DNA of 41,500 nucleotides from a virus. The notes under the pieces were generated by a model. It made no database searches. It saw only the letters and a program-made list of their open reading frames with translations, and was not told the DNA's origin. How positions within the stretch are numbered: position 1 is the stretch's first letter; each line of letters opens with the position of its first letter. Both the position numbers and the translations under genes were made by a program. Of this stretch, positions 16,773-24,450 are shown piece by piece. The stretch is taken from positions 1 to 41,500 of the IMG/VR virus record IMGVR_UViG_3300046512_000361; one strand, written 5' to 3'.

Positions 16773-17653
16773 TAGGCGTCACTCCGCTGGATCGCAATGC
16801 AACTGAACGCCGTGCCGGTCACGGATGCGCCGAAGACGTTGAAGCCGGTCAAGGATGCGATGAGCGTGTTCACGCCGGTGATGACGCCAGTGAGCAGCGA
16901 AACAAGCGACAGAGTGGTTTGCGTCGGCAGCACTTGCGACCGCCACGCGCGTATCACGGCGCCCGTATAAGCGCCCGATGGCGTCGGCGTCATGATTTCG
17001 CGGACCCAGCTTTCTACCTTGAATGTCGCAGGCATTGTCTGGGGCGGCGCCGTGCCGGGGATCTCGGTTATCACCATTCCCGGTGGCAGGGTAAAGGTGC
17101 GGGTAAAGGCGACTGTTGCAGTACCGTTCGCGAGTATCGTCCCGGCCGTCGTGGAAGATAGGCGTGGGTGCTGATGCTTGGCACCAAGCACCTTGAGGCC
17201 GTCGACGCCTGGTTGCGGGTTGACCGCCTCTGGCTGGGGCATGTCGGTGGCGATCGTGGGGACGGTGGCAGCGAGTGACGTCAGCGCGGCCGTGGACGCC
17301 TTACCAGACACCGTAGAGGAAAGTGCGGCGAGCGTCGCCGCGTCCGCTTTCGAGGCAAGCGCGGTTGCATCAGCCTTGTCCGCCAGCGCTTGTGCTACAG
17401 CCGCTGTGTCTGCCTTTGCCTGCAATGCGGCAGCGTCAGCCTTCTGTGCAGCCAGGGTGTTCAAATCAGACTGTGACGCCTTGGAATTCAATGCCGTAAC
17501 AATGCCGCCAACGGTGCTGGCGTTCGCTTTCTTTTGATCCAGCGCGCTGATCTGTTGCTCAATCCCGCTGGGATCAAAAGCCGGAACAGGGCGGGGCGGC
17601 ACAGTCTGCACTGGCCGCCCCGGTATTTTGCTGCGGTTGAGTTCGCCAGCCAT
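16772..17653 (-). CDS. Structural fibre-like protein with coiled-coil repeats
   Basis: Residues ~30-125 are a run of short Ala/Asp/Lys repeats (KADAAALQAKADTAAVAQAL, DKADATALASKADAATLAAL), typical of trimeric coiled-coil stalks in phage fibres. The rest has a beta-rich portion (GTILANGTATVAFTRTFTLP) and a hydrophobic Ser/Leu/Thr-rich C-terminus. It lies between capsid-decoration genes and the tail tube, so a head fibre or appendage is likely. The ATG at 17653 overlaps the upstream stop as TGATG; a longer reading frame upstream lacks such coupling. It could have been mistaken for a collagen-like protein, but no Gly-X-Y repeat is present. Confidence 0.65.
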   Translation of the reverse strand: MAGELNRSKIPGRPVQTVPPRPVPAFDPSGIEQQISALDQKKANASTVGGIVTALNSKASQSDLNTLAAQKADAAALQAKADTAAVAQALADKADATALASKADAATLAALSSTVSGKASTAALTSLAATVPTIATDMPQPEAVNPQPGVDGLKVLGAKHQHPRLSSTTAGTILANGTATVAFTRTFTLPPGMVITEIPGTAPPQTMPATFKVESWVREIMTPTPSGAYTGAVIRAWRSQVLPTQTTLSLVSLLTGVITGVNTLIASLTGFNVFGASVTGTAFSCIAIQRSDA

Positions 17654-17895
17654 CAGGGATATCCGATGAAGCCTGATGCCGTGGTGCCAGTGGTGTTGAT
17701 GCCCTTCACTATGCACTTTATGGCATAGCCCGCAGGAACGTTCGGCAAAACCACCGTTTCCCCTCGTGCATTGACGAACGATACATTGCCCCCCGTCAAC
17801 ACATCAACCCAGCGGAATGGCCCCCCAACAGTGTCGGTCGTGTTCGCCGGCGTGATGGGAACGGCTGTGTACGAAACGTCGATAGGATAGGCCAT
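17653..17895 (-). CDS. Small spike-base-like structural protein (80 aa)
   Basis: This small all-beta protein (MAYPIDVSYTAVPITPANTT) contains NVSFVNARGETVVLPNVPAG and KGINTTGTTASGF. That pattern of strand-turn-strand with a V-P-A-G motif and a TGTTA segment resembles the small spike-base proteins of alphaproteobacterial gene transfer agents and phages (RCAP_Rcc01079-like). It is directly coupled to the fibre-like protein gene, so the two may form a head spike: base plus shaft. This pairing is an inference. Confidence 0.65.
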   Translation of the reverse strand: MAYPIDVSYTAVPITPANTTDTVGGPFRWVDVLTGGNVSFVNARGETVVLPNVPAGYAIKCIVKGINTTGTTASGFIGYP

Positions 17896-17941
17896 AACTG
17901 CTCCCATGCGGAAATGGGCGACCCGAAAGCCGCCCTATCCG

Positions 17942-18268
17942 TTACTGCGTGCGATCCTTGTCGTTGGCAGCCTTGATCGCTGTGATCAGGTCTTCCTTCG
18001 ACAGCCCGCCAGCATTGATGCCATGATCGACCGCCATTGCTTCCAGCGCAGCCTTGGACAACTTGGTCAGATCGACGTCACCAGGTTGCGGATCGAGCGC
18101 CTCCTCGATCGCACGCGCCAGTTCGGGCTTGCCGTCGACGCGCTCCATCCACGAGCCGACAGGGAAACCTGCCGGGACCAGGCCGTCAGGCTCAATCAGA
18201 AGCCCGCCGACATATCCGCGTTCGGTGGCCCGATGCGTATTCGAGCCAGTGAGGTTGGGTTTAGCCAT
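17942..18268 (-). CDS. Head-region protein with HeH/SAP-like C-terminus (108 aa)
   Basis: The N-terminal half (MAKPNLTGSNTHRATERGYV, GGLLIEPDGLVPAGFPVGSW) looks like a small head-associated domain. The C-terminal 40 residues (LTKLSKAALEAMAVDHGI, GLSKEDLITAIKAAND) read as a helix-extended-loop-helix motif of the HeH/LEM/Rho-N type. This motif is common at the ends of small phage head proteins and may bind DNA. It lies just downstream of the cement-protein gene. The start at 18268 was chosen because the preceding codons run back into the upstream gene. Confidence 0.65.
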   Translation of the reverse strand: MAKPNLTGSNTHRATERGYVGGLLIEPDGLVPAGFPVGSWMERVDGKPELARAIEEALDPQPGDVDLTKLSKAALEAMAVDHGINAGGLSKEDLITAIKAANDKDRTQ

Positions 18269-18281
18269 ATCTTGGTCCTCC

Positions 18282-18710
18282 TCAGTTCGTCTGCGCGCCA
18301 GCCACAACGGCGGCGAACAGTTTGCCGGTCGTGGGCGCGGTGCCGTTTACGTCGTAGTAGAGCCGCACATACTGCTCATCGACACCTTCGGGCAGTTCCG
18401 AGGGGAACTTGAGCCGGGCGCCGAGCGTCAGTTCCGCCAGCGGATAGGTGCGCGATGCGACCTCCTTGGGCGAAGAGAACGCCGCGTTGTCATCGACCTG
18501 AAGCGACAGAACCAGACTTGTCAGGTTGTTGAAAGCCTCCGTTACGGAAATCCACAGCGGGATCTCCGTGCCGATACCGATGTCACGGCGAACCGGCGCG
18601 GAGTGACCGTATGCCGTCCCCGCCGCGCCGATATTCAAGTTGTTGGTCGATCCCGCATCAGCGGTGACAGGCTGACTGTCGCTGAAGATCAGGGTAGCGT
18701 CGATAATCAT
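18282..18710 (-). CDS. Capsid cement protein, Bbp16 family (142 aa)
   Basis: MIIDATLIFSDSQPVTADAG followed by IPLWISVTEAFNNLTSLVLS, LQVDDNAAFSSPKEVASRTY and EQYVRLYYDVNGTAPTTGKL is the Bbp16-type cement (decoration) protein pattern. The length of 142 residues is typical. It stabilises the expanded capsid from outside. It follows the major capsid protein gene, as in phage BPP-1 and relatives, with a GGAGGAAA ribosome site near its ATG. Confidence 0.9.
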   Translation of the reverse strand: MIIDATLIFSDSQPVTADAGSTNNLNIGAAGTAYGHSAPVRRDIGIGTEIPLWISVTEAFNNLTSLVLSLQVDDNAAFSSPKEVASRTYPLAELTLGARLKFPSELPEGVDEQYVRLYYDVNGTAPTTGKLFAAVVAGAQTN

Positions 18711-18737
18711 GGAATTTCCTCCTTGCGATGCCGCCGA

Positions 18738-19775
18738 TCAGACGACGCGGGCTTCAGTGTTGAGAAGAGCGTCCGTCACCTCGATCGGGATGCCGCGATA
18801 GGACTGGACCATGCGGCCCTCCAGCTCCATGGGCTTGAGCATCAGCGCTGGGTTGCTGGAGTTGGTGCCGAGCGCGTCGAGTGCCTGGAGAACGCCGCGG
18901 TTCATATAGATGACCGTGCGGCCCTCGACCGACGCATTCTCGTTCAGCTTGCCGCCCGCCCCCATCATGGCCGTCGCATAGACGCCCTGAAGCTTGTAAA
19001 ACGCCTGCCGCAGGAGTTTGTAGAGATCGACGGTGCCCGCGTTCATGTCCGACACATCGATGTTGGCGACGCGCGAGTTGTAGCGCCAGTCACGCACCGC
19101 GACACCCAGATGCCAGCGGAACAACTCTTCCTTGACATAATAGGCGTTGCCGTTGGCGTCGGTGACGCGCTGCTCGCCCTTGTCTTCGCGCTGGATCCCC
19201 GCCTTGGTCCCCTTGGGATGGATAAGGTGGGTCGCCTTCTCGCTGTGCGTGACGATTGCGATGGACGTGTTGTCCGAACCAGTGCCGCCACCATCGACAA
19301 TCTGATTGCCGGCACCGCTGCCGCCAAGGGCATTGTAGCGAGCGAAAAGACCCTTGAACTTTTCCGGCGTGGTCGTCACGTCATGATAGAAGAAGCCTGT
19401 TTCAGCTTCCTGCACCATGGCCTCCAGAAACGCTTCACCCTCTTGAAGGCGCAGCGCCGCAGGGTTCGGCGAGATTTCCAGCAATCGAGTATCGACGGTG
19501 GACAGGCCCTCGACAAACCCCGTCGTGTCCGTCACCGCAGCGCGGCCCGACTTGCTCTGTGGGATGCCCTGATAGAGCCGCCCCCAGGTCACGCTGGGCA
19601 GGCCGGTCCGAATCGAATGCTGGTGAATGGTGCCTTTGTTGGCTTCGACCGTGAATGCATTGCGCACCACCGGCGAGAGCCGCGACAGAACTTCCACGAC
19701 TTCCGCAGAAGCCGCATCCCCACCCGCCCTGAACATGTCGATCAGATTGAGGTAGGACGAGCCGAGAGTAGCCAT
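18738..19775 (-). CDS. Major capsid protein, BPP-1/BcepC6B type (345 aa)
   Basis: The 345-residue protein begins MATLGSSYLNLIDMFRAGGD. It carries typical capsid segments NAFTVEANKGTIHQHSIRTG and GLPSVTWGRLYQGIPQSKSG near residues 39-77, and RWHLGVAVRDWRYNSRVANI near residue 220. This is the pattern of major capsid proteins paired with Bbp16-type cement. It forms the icosahedral shell with the HK97 fold. It is flanked by scaffold upstream and cement downstream, with a GAAGGAAGGAGC ribosome site. Confidence 0.9.
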   Translation of the reverse strand: MATLGSSYLNLIDMFRAGGDAASAEVVEVLSRLSPVVRNAFTVEANKGTIHQHSIRTGLPSVTWGRLYQGIPQSKSGRAAVTDTTGFVEGLSTVDTRLLEISPNPAALRLQEGEAFLEAMVQEAETGFFYHDVTTTPEKFKGLFARYNALGGSGAGNQIVDGGGTGSDNTSIAIVTHSEKATHLIHPKGTKAGIQREDKGEQRVTDANGNAYYVKEELFRWHLGVAVRDWRYNSRVANIDVSDMNAGTVDLYKLLRQAFYKLQGVYATAMMGAGGKLNENASVEGRTVIYMNRGVLQALDALGTNSSNPALMLKPMELEGRMVQSYRGIPIEVTDALLNTEARVV

Positions 19776-19778
19776 AAT

Positions 19779-20552
19779 TTACGCTCCTTCCTTCCTTACG
19801 TCGTTGGGGTAGAGAACCTCTTCCCGCGACTGTTTTACCTGCGCGCCCGCATCAGCGCGCACGAAGTCACCATCCTCGCCAACCATTCCGCCGATCTTGG
19901 CCATGGCCTTGATCATCTCCGGGTGGTTGCCGAGGCCAGTTTCGTTGAGAAGCGTCCGCAGCGCAGACCCTTCGCCATATCCAAGGGCGTCAAGGCCGCG
20001 ACCGGCTGTGTGCAGCGTGGCATCCCACTTGTTCCCGCCGATTTCCGGGTCCGCCTTGGCCTCTTCCAGCCACGCCTTGCGCTGCTGGTTGCCCTGGTCG
20101 ATAAATTGCTGGACCGTCGCGTCCTGCGTCTTGGCGATCAGGCTCTGCGCGAGTGGCAGCACCTTGCTTGCCGCCTCGTTCGAAAGGCCCAATTCCTTGA
20201 AGATCGGCGTCGCTTCCGTCAGCATATCGGCATCAATCGTCATGCCTTCGGGCGCGGTCAGTTCGTACGCCTCCGGGACGACGGGTGCTTCTGGCGCGGG
20301 GTCGGCAGGATCGGCAGCGTCAGGCTTCTTGCCGCCTAGCGCGGTGTCATCACCGTCATCGTCGCCGCCAGCAGGAGGCGCAGGATCAGTGGGAGGCGTG
20401 ACAACCGGATCAGCATCATCCGCAGGCGCAGGATCGGCGGCGGGCGCAGGATCGCCAGTCGGATGATCCGGCGCGCGCATGTAACGACCGACGCGCCGCT
20501 CCATCGCGGTCATCGCGACACCAGCCAGCAGGCTATTCCGGGATTTCGTCAT
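19779..20552 (-). CDS. Scaffolding-like protein before major capsid (257 aa)
   Basis: After a basic start (MTKSRNSLLAGVAMTAMERR), residues ~30-85 are a low-complexity acidic Pro/Ala/Asp region (PAPAADPAPADDADPVVTPP). A helical C-terminal half follows (LGLSNEAASKVLPLAQSLIA, EGSALRTLLNETGLGNHPEM). Acidic, helix-rich proteins directly before the major capsid gene usually scaffold procapsid assembly. No protease motif is visible. It overlaps the Bbp19-like gene by 20 bases. Identification rests on composition and position as much as on similarity. Confidence 0.75.
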   Translation of the reverse strand: MTKSRNSLLAGVAMTAMERRVGRYMRAPDHPTGDPAPAADPAPADDADPVVTPPTDPAPPAGGDDDGDDTALGGKKPDAADPADPAPEAPVVPEAYELTAPEGMTIDADMLTEATPIFKELGLSNEAASKVLPLAQSLIAKTQDATVQQFIDQGNQQRKAWLEEAKADPEIGGNKWDATLHTAGRGLDALGYGEGSALRTLLNETGLGNHPEMIKAMAKIGGMVGEDGDFVRADAGAQVKQSREEVLYPNDVRKEGA

Positions 20553-20847
20553 ACCGATCCGTCGCACTCTTCTTCTCCTTTGGGGCTGGGTTCGCTTCCT
20601 CGCGAAGCACCGCAATCAAGGTCATGATGTTAAGGGGGTGGCGGAGCGATGCCGGTTGGCCCGTCTCCACGTCGCTGAGCATCGCGAACACTTGGCTGCG
20701 ACGCCCCTCTGCAAATGAGAGATCGCGTCCATCAGCCCCGGTCGTTGCTTGCGACAAAATTCCGGCGCTTTGAATCGACCGCCAGAGGAAGCGACGAAAC
20801 GCGGGCAGCTTCATCAACTCGCCCATGTCGGTTTCTTGCTGGGTCAT
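20533..20847 (-). CDS. Bbp19-like head-region protein (104 aa)
   Basis: The segment LMKLPAFRRFLWRSIQSAGI followed by DLSFAEGRRSQVFAMLSDVE matches the Bbp19-type small protein found between connector and scaffold genes in BPP-1-like podoviruses. It is helical and polar with no membrane span. The role is unknown, presumably in head assembly. The ATG overlaps the connector stop as ATGA. A copy of GTCGATTCAA occurs within the coding region at 20770-20779 but lacks the TA box. Confidence 0.75.
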   Translation of the reverse strand: MTQQETDMGELMKLPAFRRFLWRSIQSAGILSQATTGADGRDLSFAEGRRSQVFAMLSDVETGQPASLRHPLNIMTLIAVLREEANPAPKEKKSATDRYDEIPE

Positions 20848-22490
20848 CCGAGCAGCGTGTCCAACATGGACTGGCCGTTGACATCCGTTTCAGACAGTAG
20901 GCGCGCACCATCAGCGCCTTGCTGCAGGGCCGGGGCCATCTCTGCCATCTTCGCCATGTTTTGCTGCTGGGCGCGCTGCTGGCGGATCTTTGCGACCTGT
21001 TCAGCGGTGCGGATCAGTTTCGGCGGTGCTCCCGCCCGATCCGCATACTCATCAATCATCTCATCGGTATCGAGCTTGTCGATGGCCTCGGGGAACACGC
21101 CAGCCAAGTTGCCGATGAAGGACGCGGTGCGCTCGATCTGGCCCAGACCGACCATGCGCTGCATCTGGGTCAGGATCGACACGAACTCCACCTTGATGTC
21201 GCCCTGCTCCTGCATTGCCTCAGGCACAAGCGGCAGCATCCCGCCGCGCATCATGATCCCGAACACGCGGTCAATGGCGACGTTCAGCTTCTCGGTGTTG
21301 ACGCGCTCGATGGTCGGGCCAAGCTGGGTCAGCTTTTCCTCGTTGCGCGCGGCAATTTCCTCGATATTGCGCGGTTGAACGCCCGGCATATTGGTGATTG
21401 CCATGAACAGTTCGGCGTAGGAGGTGGCGTCGATCTGGCGATAGAGCCGATCAATCTCGATGCCGATGATCTGCGGCGCTTGATATGGCACCTGATACGG
21501 CACCAACACGCTATCCTTGTCGACATCAGCCGCCGACACGATGTTGCCAGGCTGGCCCGTCAGTTTCAGGCCGGGCTTGACCACCTTCTCCGGCTTAACG
21601 ATGTGATCAATCGCCTCGTTGCGGCGCTTGACCTGCATCTGGAGTTCACGGATCGAGGCCAATCCCTCCATCGCCGGGGAATAGCCGTAGGTGTCCGATC
21701 CCGTCGTGTCCCAGCGTGGCGCATAGAATGGCTGATCGTGATAGCCATCGACCCGCAGAATCTTGTCGCGGCTATCTTGCTCGTCCCAATAGACCGAGCG
21801 GAATTGCTTGGAGAACGGATTGCCCGGCTGCCAGTCGGCATTCGGCTCGATGGCGTGGAACACATCGACCGTTTCGTCGTATGCCCCGCGATCATAAAGG
21901 CTGCGAACCGTGGTGGAGACACGGTCACCAAACGACTGCACCGCCTGCCGCACCGTCATGGGGCAGCGGCGATAGAGCGTGTCTGCCACCATCGCGTCCG
22001 ACTGCGCGATCCAATATTCGCCAGCGGTGAGGGCGTGGCACACCATGCCGAGCGATCGATGCTCGACCATGACGCAGGCCTCGGTCCCGAACAGGCCCAT
22101 CTCATGATAGCCGGTCTTGGCCGCGCCGTAGAAGTTCGTGGTGGCGAAGAACGCGCCCATGCGGCGCTCGACCTCCGACAGCCAGTAGCGCACATCAGGA
22201 TCATCCATCAGCGCTTCGTCATAGGCCGCCAGCTTGAACCATGGCCGCGACGGCGACGACAGGCCGGATGTCATGCCATTGGCCAGCGTCCGATAGCTGG
22301 TGATCGCATATTCGTCGTAGAGCTTGGCATTGCGGACACGGCGCGCGGACTTGTTCGTCTCGCTGTTCATGAACCGGGAGCGCGCAGGCTGGGCAAAGCG
22401 CGCGATGTCTTTCCATTCGGCCTCGTAATCCTGCCGAACAGACTTCATGCCCGAAAGCCGTGTCTCACAGTCCTGACGGATGGAGGACAT
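20844..22490 (-). CDS. Portal / head-to-tail connector protein (548 aa)
   Basis: The 548-residue protein matches podovirus head-tail connector proteins (T7 gp8/Bbp20 type): WKDIARFAQPARSRFMNSET, YRTLANGMTSGLSSPSRPWF, YGSPAMEG-like GYSPAMEGLASIRELQMQVK and QRAQQQNMAKMAEMAPALQQ in the C-terminal helix. Twelve copies form the portal through which DNA enters and leaves the head. It is preceded by terminase and a 64-aa protein (TGATG overlap) and followed by the Bbp19-like gene (ATGA overlap). Confidence 0.9.
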   Translation of the reverse strand: MSSIRQDCETRLSGMKSVRQDYEAEWKDIARFAQPARSRFMNSETNKSARRVRNAKLYDEYAITSYRTLANGMTSGLSSPSRPWFKLAAYDEALMDDPDVRYWLSEVERRMGAFFATTNFYGAAKTGYHEMGLFGTEACVMVEHRSLGMVCHALTAGEYWIAQSDAMVADTLYRRCPMTVRQAVQSFGDRVSTTVRSLYDRGAYDETVDVFHAIEPNADWQPGNPFSKQFRSVYWDEQDSRDKILRVDGYHDQPFYAPRWDTTGSDTYGYSPAMEGLASIRELQMQVKRRNEAIDHIVKPEKVVKPGLKLTGQPGNIVSAADVDKDSVLVPYQVPYQAPQIIGIEIDRLYRQIDATSYAELFMAITNMPGVQPRNIEEIAARNEEKLTQLGPTIERVNTEKLNVAIDRVFGIMMRGGMLPLVPEAMQEQGDIKVEFVSILTQMQRMVGLGQIERTASFIGNLAGVFPEAIDKLDTDEMIDEYADRAGAPPKLIRTAEQVAKIRQQRAQQQNMAKMAEMAPALQQGADGARLLSETDVNGQSMLDTLLG

Positions 22491-22684
22491 CAGCCGAGCG
22501 TGTTGGATGCAGCGGAGGTGTTGGCAGTGCCCAGCGCGCCGGACGGGCTGGTCATCATGCCCGCTATCGTGGCCCGGCGCTTGCGGCGCGCGTCGCGATC
22601 CTTGTTCGGGTCCGCGCCCTCGTCAGGCAGCTTTACCGACTGCCGCTCAGGGACGGTCGGAACATCAGGGGTCGAAGTGCAGAT
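22490..22684 (-). CDS. Small pre-connector head protein with likely ATC start
   Basis: The frame between the TGA at 22700 and the stop at 22490 encodes a short basic protein containing DVPTVPERQSVKLPDEG, DARRKRRATIAGMMTSPSGA and the tail SAASNTLG. This Pro-rich opening, basic R/K stretch and G-M-M-T-S-P-x-G motif are typical of the ~65-90 aa proteins next to connector genes in podoviruses, which normally begin Met-Cys. Here the Cys is preceded by ATC, with GGGAG seven bases upstream. No ATG, GTG or TTG occurs before residue 43. The stop overlaps the connector ATG as TGATG. The ORF is certain to be open; the ATC start is inferred. Confidence 0.7.
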   Translation of the reverse strand: MCTSTPDVPTVPERQSVKLPDEGADPNKDRDARRKRRATIAGMMTSPSGALGTANTSAASNTLG

Positions 22685-22691
22685 GGCCTGT

Positions 22692-22711
22692 CTCCCGCGT
22701 CATGGCGGGAG
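22692..22711 (-). repeat. Hairpin over the ribosome site of the 64-aa gene
   Basis: A perfect 7-base inverted repeat, CTCCCGC / GCGGGAG with a 6-base loop, lies 16-25 bases after the end of element D's TA box region. The right arm contains the GGGAG ribosome site of the ATC-started gene. It parallels the repeats at 3995 and 12121. Without a T run it is a poor candidate for an intrinsic terminator. Confidence 0.55.
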
Positions 22712-22715
22712 CAGG

Positions 22716-22747
22716 GATATGGGTTAGGGTGTTGGGGTTGAATCGAC
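22716..22747 (-). promoter_or_regulatory. Putative phage late promoter, copy D
   Basis: The minus strand reads GTCGATTCAA, 15 bases, then CCATATC. It overlaps the last codons of the 73-aa gene (where it encodes V-D-S-T) and precedes the connector operon. Predicted transcription from about 22709 would leave a leader of some 25 bases before the ATC start. Confidence 0.6.
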
Positions 22748-22945
22748 GGGGTGGCGCATGATGATCTCATGCGGGCCGAGCGGCGGAATCTCGTCATCGC
22801 AACGGGGAAGGCCGAACATCATGTCAACTCTGGTTGCCACGACGCGCGCGCCATGAGGGACGGGGATTCCTTTGGTCATATCGCCCACCGCCTCGCAGTA
22901 GGTGCCGTGGTGCCAGTAGCAAACCACATCCTTGCGTTCAGCCAT
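22724..22945 (-). CDS. Small protein after terminase (73 aa)
   Basis: The 73-residue product begins MAERKDVVCYWHHGTYCEAV, with two Cys and paired His that could bind metal. It contains a Pro-rich segment (DDEIPPLGPHEIIMRHPVD). Its ATG overlaps the terminase stop as TGATG, which fixes the start against a TTG one codon earlier. The C-terminal codons coincide with promoter-like element D. The family is not recognised. The position between large terminase and connector genes suggests a packaging or head-completion accessory. Confidence 0.6.
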   Translation of the reverse strand: MAERKDVVCYWHHGTYCEAVGDMTKGIPVPHGARVVATRVDMMFGLPRCDDEIPPLGPHEIIMRHPVDSTPTP

Positions 22946-24450
22946 CAATCCAACTCCTTATACCGATCAGCAGCCCCAGACTGCCCATAATTCATGGGGT
23001 TCAAATAACCCGGCACGGCACGCGGCTGCACAGGCTCTGCGAAGGTGCAGGCAAGCGCATCAGCATCATCGGGCGACGGCAGCAGGCGCGCCTTCATATG
23101 GACCTTCTTTTCCAGCAGGATGGCCTGGTCCTCATTGAACCCATATTCCGGCCCGATCAGGTCATCAGCCAGCCCTTGATGGTCAGGGATAGCGCCGCCC
23201 GCCAGCCACTCGCGCATATTCGTCCACATTTCCGCGCGCTTGTTGGCGACACGCACCACGGCCCCATTGAACCGAGCGTTGCGGACCTTGGTTGACCCGA
23301 ACCATACTTCAAACACAGGCACGTCAGGCAATAGCTGGCGGAGACGATCAATGACAGACGCGCCGATGTTACCCGCATCTACAAAGATCGCGTCAGGCTT
23401 CCAGATCGCCGCCTCCAGCGCAATGTCACCGGCCAACGTCATGCTGTCCATGTGATACCAGCGCTTCCATGGCCGGGTGCGCGCGTCGCGACCGCAGCGG
23501 ATCGCGAGCGTGCTATGGTCATCACCAAAGCGCGCGCAGTCGACGCCGAATATGACGGGATCAGAGCCAAGCCCAGCGCCAACATCACGGACCCGCGCAG
23601 CATCAACCATATCGCCGGGGATGAACTGCATGGACGATGCGGACGGGAACATGCCGCGGACGCGCACCTTGGCGATGTCGCTGTCCACGCCATAGGTATC
23701 GATGATCTCTTGCAGATAGGTCTTATTCGTCCCCTCGACCTCGCGGCTGTCGATCTGCTTGGTCTTCCACAGGTTGCGCAGCTTGCCGAACAGTTCTCGG
23801 AATGTCCCGGTGTTGAGCGTCGGGTTGCCGAAAGCGAGGAAAATGATCTCTGTGTCTTCATCGGTCAGCGCGCCAAGGATGACCTCCCATACCTTCGCAT
23901 GAACGCCGCTCGCTTCGTCCAGGATGACGATGATGCGCTTGCCCTGATTATGCAGGCCCGCGAATGCCTCCGTGTTGTTGACTGACCATGTGACAGCATC
24001 GGCGCGCCACGATTTCTCATGCCCAGGCGCGTTGGAGATCAGCGCCGTCGCGGTCGCCTTAAACCAGTCCTTCGTGATCGAGAGATTATGCCATTTCGTG
24101 ATTTCCGGCATGGTCTTGGTGAGCAGCTGGCCCTCGGTGTTCGCTGTGAACACGATGCGGCAATCGTCGCAGGTATCCAGACCCCACTTCACCACCATGG
24201 AGATCAGCGCGGATTTGCCGATGCCGTGGCCTGATGCACGGGCGATCCGGCATGGCGTGAAGCGCGTCAGTGGATTTGATAGGTGGTCGCCTATGTCGGT
24301 CAGGACTTCGCGCTGCCAAATGCGCGGGCCGTCAACGTCCTTCAGCGACCCTTCGCCCCATGGATAGGCGTAGAGCGCATGGCCCAGCGGATCATGCGTG
24401 AAGGAGCCGATGTCATCGACTAATTCGGCCAATACATTAGTCGCGGCCAT
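22945..24450 (-). CDS. terL: Terminase large subunit (501 aa)
   Basis: This is the ATP-driven DNA packaging motor and headful/end nuclease. The ATPase has Walker A GHGIGKS at residues 74-80 and Walker B IIVILDEA at 173-180, with FLAFGNP near 204-210 as the coupling motif. The RNase H-like nuclease has FGVDCARFGDD (301-311), AIFVDAGNIG (~353-361) and DDADALAC near the C-terminus, supplying the acidic metal ligands. It overlaps the small subunit gene by 14 bases. The packaging strategy (cos or pac) cannot be read from the sequence alone. Confidence 0.95.
   Translation of the reverse strand: MAATNVLAELVDDIGSFTHDPLGHALYAYPWGEGSLKDVDGPRIWQREVLTDIGDHLSNPLTRFTPCRIARASGHGIGKSALISMVVKWGLDTCDDCRIVFTANTEGQLLTKTMPEITKWHNLSITKDWFKATATALISNAPGHEKSWRADAVTWSVNNTEAFAGLHNQGKRIIVILDEASGVHAKVWEVILGALTDEDTEIIFLAFGNPTLNTGTFRELFGKLRNLWKTKQIDSREVEGTNKTYLQEIIDTYGVDSDIAKVRVRGMFPSASSMQFIPGDMVDAARVRDVGAGLGSDPVIFGVDCARFGDDHSTLAIRCGRDARTRPWKRWYHMDSMTLAGDIALEAAIWKPDAIFVDAGNIGASVIDRLRQLLPDVPVFEVWFGSTKVRNARFNGAVVRVANKRAEMWTNMREWLAGGAIPDHQGLADDLIGPEYGFNEDQAILLEKKVHMKARLLPSPDDADALACTFAEPVQPRAVPGYLNPMNYGQSGAADRYKELD

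Noticed and set aside
20770-20779. A sixth copy of GTCGATTCAA on the minus strand
   Set aside because: It lies within the Bbp19-like gene and has TCGCAAG instead of a TA box at the required distance, so it was not counted as a promoter element.
22692-22711. GC-rich hairpin as an intrinsic terminator after the terminase block
   Set aside because: There is no T run follows it on the minus strand, and it covers the ribosome site of the next gene, so a leader structure is more likely.
18054-22727. Very long plus-strand open frames opposite the head genes (e.g. 761 codons from 18054, 602 codons from 20919)
   Set aside because: They are antisense to recognisable capsid, scaffold and connector genes, have composition typical of GC-rich shadow frames (Arg/His/Asp rich, no domain) and no ribosome sites.
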